A stretch of DNA of 64,000 nt, taken from assembly GCF_046254955.1 (NCBI RefSeq), contig NZ_JBJXRG010000001.1, forward strand, positions 1,054,001-1,118,000, in the 5' to 3' direction. The notes under the pieces were generated by a model that was not told where the DNA came from, did no database searches, and was given only the letters and a program-made list of their open reading frames with translations. Below, one piece after another: positions 24,877 to 32,745 of the stretch; position 1 is the stretch's first letter; each line of letters starts with the position of its first letter. Position numbers and translations under genes: made by a program. This DNA comes from Qipengyuania_C sp046254955. GTDB lineage: Bacteria; Pseudomonadota; Alphaproteobacteria; Sphingomonadales; Sphingomonadaceae.

Positions 24877-25704
24877 TCAGTCGATCGGATTGGGGGTAAG
24901 GAACCACCCCGCACCGAACATCTCGTTCAGCGCCAGGGCGGCATCGGGGTTCTTGAGATAAGCAAACAGTTCGTCGAAATCATCGCGCGCATCGCCCGCG
25001 ATCGCAATCGGGCAATGCGTTTCGGCGAGCGTAATGCGCGACTGCTGCTTGCTGGCATTGTCCTCGCTCACAAGCAACAACAGGTCAGCGCCCTGCGGAT
25101 CAAGTCGCTCGCGCACAAGTCGATTGCGGATTGCCGGTTCGGCTTCTTCGCCGAGGGCGGAAACCCAGGCGATAGTTATCCCGCGGCTGCGCAACACGGC
25201 GAGAACTTCGCCGAGCGCCGCGTTTCCATTGCCGACCGCTGCGGGATCGAAGAGGGTTCCTTCAGGATCGAGGTCGACCAATACGACCGGTGCGCGCGCA
25301 CCGCACATGTGGCGGATAGGTTCGAGCGAGCCCGGATTGGTCAGCAAGGCAGAGCGCATCGGTGCCTCAAGCGGATCGAGCGAGGCCTGGGCGAGCGCAT
25401 AGCCGTAGAAATCGTCGAAAGATCGCGCCTCAATCCGTTGGACCGCCGCGGCCCTCACGTCTTGGGCAGTTGGTGGGGGAAGGCTGGTCATGTCGACACG
25501 CACCAATGCCGGCTGTCCTCCGGTCGCGGGCTCGCTGCTGCTTGCTGTAGCAGGCTGCTGAGCAGTGGTGCGGGTTTCAGTCGCGCTCCCTGCAACCGCA
25601 TCGCTTCGCAGCATCGATCCACCCGCCAGGACCGGAATAGCCGCGGCAGCGACGCAGCCGGAGAGGCTAGCGGCGCTGAGCAGGAAGATGACCAAGCGGA
25701 TCAC
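24877..25704 (-). CDS. Lipoprotein with HAD (class C acid phosphatase-like) motifs
   Basis: This 275-aa protein has a lipoprotein signal with lipobox LSGC (Cys17), then a Ser/Thr/Ala-rich linker to about residue 80. The second half shows HAD-like motifs: DLDPEGTLFD (144-153, the DxD nucleophile pair), Ser182 in WVSALGE, Lys219 in NASKQQ, and GDARDDFDELF (237-247). The last closely resembles motif IV of class C acid phosphatases such as lipoprotein e(P4). The insertion in motif I is atypical, so activity is uncertain. The start is GTG at 25704, 2 nt after the DUF5076 stop. It lies between scoA and scoB. Confidence 0.6.
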   Translation of the reverse strand: MIRLVIFLLSAASLSGCVAAAAIPVLAGGSMLRSDAVAGSATETRTTAQQPATASSSEPATGGQPALVRVDMTSLPPPTAQDVRAAAVQRIEARSFDDFYGYALAQASLDPLEAPMRSALLTNPGSLEPIRHMCGARAPVVLVDLDPEGTLFDPAAVGNGNAALGEVLAVLRSRGITIAWVSALGEEAEPAIRNRLVRERLDPQGADLLLLVSEDNASKQQSRITLAETHCPIAIAGDARDDFDELFAYLKNPDAALALNEMFGAGWFLTPNPID

Positions 25705-25706
25705 TT

Positions 25707-26039
25707 TCAGATTGCTTCGCCTGAGTCCGGATCGATCTGCTGCGGGGTGTCGGTTGGGTTGTCGCGCTCTGCTTCGAAGCCTTCCCAGATCCTGGCCAGC
25801 GCGTCTTCTTCGGGAATTTGCACCGCATGGGCATATGCTTTGGCTGCGTGACGGATCGTATCCACCATTGCCATTCCGAATACGAACGGATCGGGCGCGA
25901 GGCCGCGCGGCTCGATAATCGCTGTCAGGCCTTCACCTTCCTCGTTCCAGAGGCGTGCAAACTCACTGGCATTGGCGAGAAAATCGAAGCTCGAAACATC
26001 GATCTCGCCGTCCCATCCGCTCTTCTTCCCAAAAATCAT
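25707..26039 (-). CDS. DUF5076-type protein
   Basis: This 110-aa soluble protein contains the central block LTAIIEPRGLAPDPFVFGMA followed by DTIRHAAKAYAHA. I associate this pattern with DUF5076, a family common in sphingomonads and of unknown function. The C-terminus is acidic and probably flexible. Its start overlaps the scoA stop by ATGA (26036-26039), and the lipoprotein gene begins 2 nt after its stop, so it is translationally coupled inside the sco operon. There is no signal peptide and no catalytic motif. Confidence 0.65.
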   Translation of the reverse strand: MIFGKKSGWDGEIDVSSFDFLANASEFARLWNEEGEGLTAIIEPRGLAPDPFVFGMAMVDTIRHAAKAYAHAVQIPEEDALARIWEGFEAERDNPTDTPQQIDPDSGEAI

Positions 26040-26758
26040 ACCGCCTCCCTTTCGCGCGTCGTTTCGAATTCGATCTTCTTGTCATAGGGCGCGCCGACAA
26101 TCATCCGCTGTACATAAACGCCCGGCAAATGGATGCAGTCCGGATCGAGCGAGCCTACGGGTACGATTTCTTCGACTTCCACGACGCAGGCCTTGCCGCA
26201 GGTGGCGGCGGGCAGGTTGAAATTCCGCGCGGTCTTACGGAACACGAGGTTGCCCGTCTCGTCGGCTTTCCAAGCCTTGACGATGGCAAGGTCAGCGAAG
26301 ATGCCGCGCTCGAGGATGTAGTCCTCCATCTGCCCGTCATGGTTGGCGAATTGCATCACTTCCTTGCCCTCGGCGACCTGCGTGCCGACCCCGGTCTTGG
26401 TATAGAAGCCGGGTATACCTGCGCCGCCCGCGCGCATGCGTTCGGCCAGCGTGCCTTGAGGGCAGAATTCGACTTCGAGCTCGCCGGAGAGGAATTGCCG
26501 TTCGAACTCCTTGTTCTCGCCCACATAACTGGAGATCATCTTCTTCACCTGCTTGGTGCGAAGTAGCATGCCAATACCTTCGTTCTCGATACCGGCATTG
26601 TTGCTGGCGAAGGTGAGACCCTTCACGCCGCTTTCGCGGATGGCTGTGAGTAGCCTTTCGGGAATGCCGCACAGGCCAAACCCGCCACTGGCAATTACCA
26701 TGTCGTCTCTGAGGATCCCTTCGAGTGCGGATGCTGCATCGGGATAGAGTTTCTTCAT
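26036..26758 (-). CDS. scoA: 3-oxoacid CoA-transferase subunit A
   Basis: This is the alpha subunit of 3-ketoacid CoA-transferase, partner of scoB about 1.2 kb downstream. The 240-aa protein shows MVIASGGFGLCGIPERL (the glycine-rich CoA-binding region), LTFASNNAGIENEGIGMLL, and PQGTLAERMRAGGAGIPGFY, all typical. The C-terminus is extended with GVYVQRMIVGAPYDKKIE. The ATG at 26758 is the first gene of a seven-gene minus-strand series down to the family III CoA-transferase. It is divergent from the methyltransferase-like gene across 221 bp that must hold both promoters. Confidence 0.93.
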   Translation of the reverse strand: MKKLYPDAASALEGILRDDMVIASGGFGLCGIPERLLTAIRESGVKGLTFASNNAGIENEGIGMLLRTKQVKKMISSYVGENKEFERQFLSGELEVEFCPQGTLAERMRAGGAGIPGFYTKTGVGTQVAEGKEVMQFANHDGQMEDYILERGIFADLAIVKAWKADETGNLVFRKTARNFNLPAATCGKACVVEVEEIVPVGSLDPDCIHLPGVYVQRMIVGAPYDKKIEFETTREREAV

Positions 26759-26979
26759 GGGGACCTCGTCTAGAGTTTCGGAATCACGCCGTAGTATGGT
26801 GCGCGCCGCATAGCGTCTGGTGCGGATTGTGTCATCCGTTGTGGCAGGCCTTCGAGTGTGATCGCCATGTTTCTTGTCGAAACAGTAGGCAGTTTGATCG
26901 ATGGGTACTTGTCCCGATCCGGTGATGGTATTCCGGTGCGCGCGAATTGACCGAATGTCACAAACGAGGGGACCCTATC

Positions 26980-27717
26980 ATGCGTAAATCTATCTGGACT
27001 TTGGCGGCTGGGCTGTGTCTGACCGCATCGCCTGCCATGGCGCAATCAGCTGAAGTGGCGGCTGCGGTGTCGGCGGACGCACGTAGCGAGCAGGCGAAGG
27101 CGCAGGACGAGGCGCGCCGACCCGCGACTGTCCTTGAATTTGCAGACATCGAGAAGGGCGATGTCGTGGCCGACATTCTGGCCGGTAATGGTTATTTCTC
27201 GGAAATGATCGCCTCGATCGTCGGGAGTGACGGCAAAGTTTATATCGTCAACCCCACGGGATTTCATGATCCGCAAGTCTGGGCTGCGCACCAGGAGAAG
27301 CGCGACAACTATCGCCTGCTTGTGGGTGATCCCAAGTCATTGGTCCTGGGCCCGGACAGCGTCGACATGATTTTCACGCACATGGTTTTTCATGACCTGT
27401 TCTGGCAATCCGAACAGTTCAACTTTCCGCGCCTCGATGTGCCTTGGGTTCTGGCCAATTGGCACGCGGCTCTCAAGGATGGCGGCACTGTGATCATTGT
27501 CGATCACGATGGTCCCGAAGGCGACCCGCGCGAGGTCGTAGAGCGACTGCACCGGCTCGATCGCGATGCGGCGGTGGCTACAATGGAGCAGGCCGGGTTT
27601 CGCCTGGTCGAGGAAAACGACGCACTGATCAATCTCGATGACGATCTCGAAGTCTTGGTCTTCGATGAAGCGGTGCGCGGCAAGACAAGCCGCTACATGC
27701 TCAAGTTTACAAAGTGA
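26980..27717 (+). CDS. Exported class I SAM-methyltransferase-fold protein
   Basis: This 245-aa protein begins with a clear signal peptide, MRKSIWTLAAGLCLTASPAMAQ. The mature part has a Rossmann methyltransferase-like fold: motif I-like VADILAGNGYFSEMIASI, an acidic region around VDMIFTHMVFHD, and motif IV-like KDGGTVIIVDHDGPEGDP. A signal peptide is odd for a SAM-dependent enzyme because the periplasm is not known to contain SAM. Similar predicted exported proteins are common in Sphingomonadales. The ATG at 26980 is chosen because GAGGGGA lies eight bases upstream. The function is unknown. Confidence 0.8.
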   Translation: MRKSIWTLAAGLCLTASPAMAQSAEVAAAVSADARSEQAKAQDEARRPATVLEFADIEKGDVVADILAGNGYFSEMIASIVGSDGKVYIVNPTGFHDPQVWAAHQEKRDNYRLLVGDPKSLVLGPDSVDMIFTHMVFHDLFWQSEQFNFPRLDVPWVLANWHAALKDGGTVIIVDHDGPEGDPREVVERLHRLDRDAAVATMEQAGFRLVEENDALINLDDDLEVLVFDEAVRGKTSRYMLKFTK

Positions 27718-27767
27718 TTGGCCGGGGTGCGTTGCGCTTCATGCAACACAGGGTGATCTTTTCGCAC

Positions 27768-27796
27768 TTGCACAATTTCATTATGCAACGCATATC
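27768..27796 (+). promoter_or_regulatory. Candidate promoter of the small RNA upstream of the CDC48-like gene
   Basis: TTGCAC (27768-27773) and CATATC (27791-27796) are separated by exactly 17 nt and resemble -35 and -10 elements. They would place the transcript start near 27803, just ahead of a hairpin and a strong terminator. TGCGTTGC (about 27727-27734) and GCAACGCA (27785-27792) also form an inverted repeat across this region. Confidence 0.4.
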
Positions 27797-27802
27797 TCTC
27801 CC

Positions 27803-27865
27803 TGCCTTTTAGGCATCCTCTCCCAAAACTTTCCAGCCCGGTCGCTTGCGACCGGGCATTTTTTT
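27803..27865 (+). ncRNA. Candidate small regulatory RNA (about 60 nt)
   Basis: The segment has classic sRNA architecture. A 5' mini-hairpin TGCCT-TTT-AGGCA is followed by an unpaired pyrimidine stretch, CCTCTCCC, that could pair with Shine-Dalgarno sequences. A 10-bp perfect GC-rich hairpin with seven U residues ends it. A promoter-like pair sits just upstream. It could instead be the 3' untranslated region of the preceding gene, 85 nt away. Confidence 0.4.
27836..27865 (+). terminator. Strong Rho-independent terminator
   Basis: GCCCGGTCGC (27836-27845) pairs perfectly with GCGACCGGGC (27848-27857) around a TT loop and is followed by A and seven T. It ends the candidate sRNA and/or the methyltransferase-like transcript, so the CDC48-like gene needs its own promoter in 27866-27998. 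Confidence 0.92.
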
Positions 27866-27998
27866 GCCCTCCATCCAAGCAAGTTCATTCCCTGTCATTT
27901 ATTGGGCTGTTCGGGAACCCTTGCGCTGCTTCCTGTTTGCATCGGTGGGCCCGCGTTCCTAGCTAAGGGCTCGAGACCAAGCTGGACGGAGAGCCTTA

Positions 27999-30335
27999 AT
28001 GGCCGATGCAAGTGCTGCTGCAGCAACCGAAGAAAAGACAGTCAGGCTGCAGGTAGCTGCTGCGAGGCAAGAGGAATCGGGTCGCAGTATTGCGCGTCTG
28101 CCGCGCTCTGCCTTCCAGGCGCTGGGCATTACTGAAGGCGATATCGTCGAAATTCGCGGTAAACGTACAACTGCTGCGGTGGCCATGGCGGCATATGACG
28201 AAGATGAATCACTCGACGTCGTGCGGCTCGATGGCTTGCAGCGCGGTAATGCGGAGGTTGGCTCGGGCGAGCATGTTGTCCTCGCCGTGGCGGAATCGCG
28301 CCCTGCCAAGCGGGTGGTGTTTGCCCCGGCACAGCGCGAGATGCGGCTTCATGGTCCCGCCCAGGCGCTCAAACAGAATTTCTTCCGCCGCCCGCTGGTG
28401 GCCGGCGACCTCGTTGCGACGACAGGGCAGCAGCCGGTGAATAATGTGCCGCCACAGGTGCAGCGCATGATTAATACGCCGGCTTACGCGCTCACGCAGA
28501 TCCGGCTTTCGGTCGTTTCAACCAGCCCCAAGGGCATCGTCCATATCGACGAGAATACCGAAGTCGAATTGCGCGCCGAATTCGAAGCGCCGCGCGATGC
28601 CCGCGCTGCCGTTAATTACGACGATGTCGGCGGAATGGGCGAGACTATCCAGCAACTTCGCGAAATGGTCGAGCTGCCGCTGCGCTATCCCGAATTGTTC
28701 ACACGGTTGGGAGTCGATCCGCCCAAGGGTGTGTTGCTGCACGGCCCTCCCGGGACCGGCAAGACCCGGCTGGCGCAGGCCGTGGCGAGCGAATCCGATG
28801 CCGAATTTTTCACCATCAATGGCCCTGAGATCATGGGCTCGGGCTACGGCGAGACCGAAAAGCGCCTGCGCGAAGTGTTCGAAGAGGCCGCGCGCTCTTC
28901 ACCCGCGATCATTTTCATCGACGAGATCGATTCGATTGCCCCCAAGCGTAGCCAGGTCACCGGCGAAGCCGAGAAGCGGCTGGTCGCCCAGTTGCTGACG
29001 CTGATGGACGGCATTGAGGCGCGCGCCAATCTGGTGGTTATCGCTGCCACTAATCGCCCGGACGCGATGGACGAAGCGCTGCGGCGGCCCGGCCGATTTG
29101 ATCGCGAAATCGTCATCGGTGTTCCGGATGAAGCGGGCAGGCGCGAGATCCTTGCGATCCACACGCGCGGCATGCCGCTGGGTGACAAGGTGGACCTCAA
29201 GGAACTGGCCAAGGCAACATACGGTTTCGTCGGCGCGGATATCGCGGCATTGGCGCGCGAGGCGGCCATCGAAGCGGTCAGGCGGATCATGCCGAAGATC
29301 GACCTCGACGAGCGCACGATTCCGCCTGAAGTGCTCGAAGAGCTGTGCGTCACGCGCGAGGATTTCATTGATGCGCTGAAAGGTATCCAGCCATCTGCCA
29401 TGCGCGAAGTGATGGTGCAGATGCCCGATGTCTCATGGAGCGATATCGGCGGGGTCGAAGACGCAATCGACAAGCTCAAGGAAGGCGTCGAACTTCCGCT
29501 CAAGAACCCCGACGTGTTCCATCGCCTCGGTATCCGTCCCGCCAAGGGCTTCCTGCTTTACGGGCCTCCAGGCACGGGCAAGACATTGCTGGCCAAGGCG
29601 GTCGCCAAGGAAGCCGAGGCCAATTTCATATCGATGAAAAGCTCGGACCTGCTGTCAAAATGGTACGGCGAGAGCGAACAGCAGATTGCGCGGATGTTCC
29701 AGCGCGCCCGGTCAGTGGCGCCTTGCGTTGTATTCATCGACGAGATCGATTCGCTCGTCCCTGCGCGCGGATCGGGCCAGGGCGAGCCGCAGGTGACAGG
29801 CCGCGTGGTCAATACAATCCTCGCGGAAATGGACGGGCTTGAAGAGCTGCAGTCGGTCGTCGTGATCGGCGCTACCAACCGGCCCGCGCTGGTCGATCCG
29901 GCGCTGCTCAGGCCGGGGCGCTTCGACGAACTGGTCTATGTCGGCACGCCTGACATGGCTGGACGCGAACACATCCTCAAGATCCACACCCGCGACATGC
30001 CGCTGGGAGATGACGTTGATCTCGGGAAGATCGCCAAGGAAACCGAACGCTTCACCGGTGCCGACCTCGAAGATGTTGTGCGCCGCGCTGGCCTCGTCGC
30101 ACTGCGCCGGGTGGGCAGCGATGTAAGCGAAGTCGCCAATGCGGATTTCACCGCGGCGCTTGCGGATTCGCGCGCGACCGTGACGTCAAAAATGGAGGCC
30201 GAGTACAAGAAGATGCGCGGCGAGCTCAAAAAGCGCGCGTCGGAAGTCCACCCGATCGGCTTCGTGCATGAAGGCATGGTCGAATCGACGCGTGACAAGA
30301 AGCACACCGGACCAGGCGAAAGCGGGATGGAGTAG
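27999..30335 (+). CDS. CDC48/VCP-like double AAA ATPase
   Basis: This 778-aa protein has the full CDC48/VAT layout. The N-domain (about residues 1-195) contains the double-psi barrel start RSIARLPRSAFQALGITEGD. The D1 domain has Walker A GPPGTGKT (about 249-256) and Walker B IIFIDEIDSIAP. The D2 domain has Walker A GPPGTGKT (about 522-529) and Walker B VVFIDEIDSLVP. Both domains keep their arginine-containing second regions (RPGRFDREI and RPGRFDELV). Such hexameric unfoldases are typical of archaea and eukaryotes but occur in Sphingomonadales and some other bacteria. The substrate and adaptor are unknown, and it lacks FtsH's membrane and protease parts. It follows a strong terminator and is convergent with an MscS gene. 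Confidence 0.92.
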   Translation: MADASAAAATEEKTVRLQVAAARQEESGRSIARLPRSAFQALGITEGDIVEIRGKRTTAAVAMAAYDEDESLDVVRLDGLQRGNAEVGSGEHVVLAVAESRPAKRVVFAPAQREMRLHGPAQALKQNFFRRPLVAGDLVATTGQQPVNNVPPQVQRMINTPAYALTQIRLSVVSTSPKGIVHIDENTEVELRAEFEAPRDARAAVNYDDVGGMGETIQQLREMVELPLRYPELFTRLGVDPPKGVLLHGPPGTGKTRLAQAVASESDAEFFTINGPEIMGSGYGETEKRLREVFEEAARSSPAIIFIDEIDSIAPKRSQVTGEAEKRLVAQLLTLMDGIEARANLVVIAATNRPDAMDEALRRPGRFDREIVIGVPDEAGRREILAIHTRGMPLGDKVDLKELAKATYGFVGADIAALAREAAIEAVRRIMPKIDLDERTIPPEVLEELCVTREDFIDALKGIQPSAMREVMVQMPDVSWSDIGGVEDAIDKLKEGVELPLKNPDVFHRLGIRPAKGFLLYGPPGTGKTLLAKAVAKEAEANFISMKSSDLLSKWYGESEQQIARMFQRARSVAPCVVFIDEIDSLVPARGSGQGEPQVTGRVVNTILAEMDGLEELQSVVVIGATNRPALVDPALLRPGRFDELVYVGTPDMAGREHILKIHTRDMPLGDDVDLGKIAKETERFTGADLEDVVRRAGLVALRRVGSDVSEVANADFTAALADSRATVTSKMEAEYKKMRGELKKRASEVHPIGFVHEGMVESTRDKKHTGPGESGME

Positions 30336-30350
30336 CGCCGCCAGGCTTAG

Positions 30351-31433
30351 CTAGGCTTCGCCCATCGCACGGGCATTGGCGGCTTCGACTTCGAGCCGGT
30401 GGCGGATCAATGCGTCGGGCATTTCCTCGCGCAGCCATTCGATCATGTGTTCGCGCACCAGGCAGCGCAGCGTGAACAGATTGCCGATAGTTGCCGAGCT
30501 CATCGCGAGCCGGAGCTCGATGCTTTCCGGATAGGCCTCGGTCATCAGCGCGGTCGCGGTGCGCCCGTCCCACTCGTCGCAGGTCTTCACGAAACGCTCG
30601 AATTCCTCGCGGATTGGCCCAATTTCGGTTGCCGGATCGAGGTGCAGCATAACCGGACCGGTCAGCTGTTCGTTGATACGCGACCAGTTCTCGAAGCTCT
30701 GGTCGAGAAAGCGGCTGGTCGGGACAACCAGCACGCGTTCGTCCCACGTGCGAACCGTCACAAAGCTCATGCGGATTTCCTCGACCCGGCCGGCCTGACC
30801 GTCAACCTTGACGAGATCGCCGATACGAAGCGGCTGCGTCAGCGCCATCTGTATTCCGGCAATTAGTGATTTGAGCGCGGGTTGCGCTGCTGCGCCGACA
30901 GCGAGTGCGGCAAGGCCTGCCGAAGCCATCATTGTCACGCCAATATCGCGTACGCCGGGGATGTTGAGCATCACCAGCGAGACAGTGATGATGATAATCG
31001 CGACTTTCACCGTTCGGGCAAGGATCGCGATGCGAGTGCGCTGACTGCGCAAGGCCACCGGATCGTCCGCCCGCTCGAGCTTGGCTTCCCATCCTGCCGA
31101 CAGGCCCTTGACCAGCGAGTAAGCAACCCAGCCCAGCAGGGCCGGCGAGATGTAGCTTGTCGCAACGTCCCATGCCCGGCCATCCAACGCATCGGCATGC
31201 GCCGCGATCGACAGGGCGAAGCCGATCATGGCCCAGCGAACCGGGCCGCGCACGGCCTTTACGACGATATCATCTGCCGGATTGGCCGAAAGTCTGGTGA
31301 TCCGCCGCAGGATGACGAACAGCAGCCAATGGAGGACGAGCGCGGCAACCACAGCCGCCCCGATCGCGACCAGCGCCTCGACGAGGTAGTCCCAGGAGAT
31401 CGACCAGTTGCGCGGATCGTAGCGTTCGAACAT
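30351..31433 (-). CDS. MscS-family mechanosensitive ion channel
   Basis: This 360-aa protein has four membrane segments. The first is at about residues 15-40, and the pore-lining one contains GVTMMASAGLAALAVGAAAQPALKSLIAG. The cytoplasmic MscS beta domain follows (LRIGDLVKVDGQAGRVEEIR, VRTWDERVLVVPTSRFLDQ). It lacks the BON domain and signal peptide of the other MscS protein in this window (10040-11434), so the two are not simple duplicates. It is separated by 15 nt from the convergent CDC48-like gene. It may be co-transcribed with the histidine kinase gene 37 nt upstream. Confidence 0.9.
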   Translation of the reverse strand: MFERYDPRNWSISWDYLVEALVAIGAAVVAALVLHWLLFVILRRITRLSANPADDIVVKAVRGPVRWAMIGFALSIAAHADALDGRAWDVATSYISPALLGWVAYSLVKGLSAGWEAKLERADDPVALRSQRTRIAILARTVKVAIIIITVSLVMLNIPGVRDIGVTMMASAGLAALAVGAAAQPALKSLIAGIQMALTQPLRIGDLVKVDGQAGRVEEIRMSFVTVRTWDERVLVVPTSRFLDQSFENWSRINEQLTGPVMLHLDPATEIGPIREEFERFVKTCDEWDGRTATALMTEAYPESIELRLAMSSATIGNLFTLRCLVREHMIEWLREEMPDALIRHRLEVEAANARAMGEA

Positions 31434-31470
31434 TCGCGCCCCCTATTGCGAGAGGCGGTTCAGGTCAATT

Positions 31471-32745
31471 TCATTGCGGGAAGGAGATCGTTACCCGTAC
31501 CCCGTCTTCGGTGAAGCGGCGATCGATTGCGCCGCGCAATTGCCGGGCGGAGCTGGTCATGAGCAGGCTGCCGAAGCCTTCGCGCTGTGAACTGGGCACC
31601 TGCTTCAGACCGGTTTCCCGCCAGTCGATTTGCACTTCACCGCCGTCGCTGGACCATGTGACTTCGAGATTGCCGTCGCAGCTCCATGCACCGTATTTTA
31701 CCGCATTGGTTGTCAGTTCGTGAAGCACGAGGCCCAAGGGTGTAACGGTCTTGGCATCGAGGAACAGTTCAGGGCCATCGAGCGCCGCACCAACTTCGTC
31801 AGAACAGTAGGGCGCCAGCGTTGTCTCGATCAGAGAGCGCAGGGAGGCGACAGGCTTGTCGAGCGCACCTTGGGTCACTTCATGCGCCGTCAGCAGTGCG
31901 CCGATGCGTTGGTTGATGCTGTCGAGCAGATCCTTGGCGTCAGGCCGGTCCCGGCCGCTCATCTTCACGATCGCCATTATCACGGCAAAAAGGTTCTTCA
32001 CCCTGTGGTTGAGCTCACGGGCGAGCAGATCGGCACGGTCACGTGCTTCACCCAATGCCTGTGCTTGCGAGGCCTCCGCTTCAGCGCGCGCGGTTCGCGC
32101 AACCAATCTGACTGTCGAAAGGATCGCCAGCAGCAGCAGAACCGACAGCCCGCCGAGCATGGGCAGTACCCGGGCTTCGGAGCGAGCCGTTTCGGTGATC
32201 GCATTGTTGAGGATCTCGGTCTCGATTTCCTCCATTTCCGCGATCGCGCTCCGCAGGCGTTGCATCGATTCCTGCCCTTCATCGGTGAGGACAATACGCC
32301 GCGCCGCCATCAACTCCCCGCCCTCAATGAGCTCTACCGTTTGCTCGAGCTCCGCAAACTTGATGTTTCCCAGCTGTTCGATCTCGTCGAGGAGTACAAT
32401 CTGGCGCTGCGTCGCGTTTGCGCCGATGAGTGCGCGCAGCCGCTCGAGCGATGGCCCGAACTGGTCATTCCCCATGCGATACGGATCAAGGTAGCGCCGA
32501 TCCAAAGTGATCATATATCCGCGCTGGCCCGTTTCAGCATTGACGGCTGCTCGGGTGACATTGCGCAATTCGATCAGGACATCATTGGTGAGCGCAACCT
32601 GCTCGCGTTCGGAGCGCTCAGCCTCGATCGTGGTGAAAATCAGGAAGATCGCGCCCAGCATGGCCAGGGCCATCGTCCCGAGCAACGCGACGTTAAGCCA
32701 TCGCAAGGATGCGCGGCTACGTAACCAGGAAACAGATGGGCTCAG
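31471..32745 (-). CDS. CHASE3 sensor histidine kinase (HWE/HisKA_2 class), probable CTG start
   Basis: This 424-aa membrane sensor has one N-terminal membrane segment (LNVALLGTMALAMLGAIFLIF). A periplasmic CHASE3 domain (about 45-180) follows, containing NAETGQRGYMITLDRRYLDPYRM. A second segment (LPMLGGLSVLLLLAILSTVRL) leads into a kinase core with the phospho-histidine in LARELNHRVKNLFAVI and the N-box LVLHELTTNAVKYGA. HWE-type kinases in this group often feed the general stress response (PhyR-NepR-EcfG); no such gene is nearby. The start used is CTG (32743-32745), overlapping the polA stop as CTGA with GGGGAG five bases upstream. A TTG at 32760 has no Shine-Dalgarno. Confidence 0.88.
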   Translation of the reverse strand: MSPSVSWLRSRASLRWLNVALLGTMALAMLGAIFLIFTTIEAERSEREQVALTNDVLIELRNVTRAAVNAETGQRGYMITLDRRYLDPYRMGNDQFGPSLERLRALIGANATQRQIVLLDEIEQLGNIKFAELEQTVELIEGGELMAARRIVLTDEGQESMQRLRSAIAEMEEIETEILNNAITETARSEARVLPMLGGLSVLLLLAILSTVRLVARTARAEAEASQAQALGEARDRADLLARELNHRVKNLFAVIMAIVKMSGRDRPDAKDLLDSINQRIGALLTAHEVTQGALDKPVASLRSLIETTLAPYCSDEVGAALDGPELFLDAKTVTPLGLVLHELTTNAVKYGAWSCDGNLEVTWSSDGGEVQIDWRETGLKQVPSSQREGFGSLLMTSSARQLRGAIDRRFTEDGVRVTISFPQ

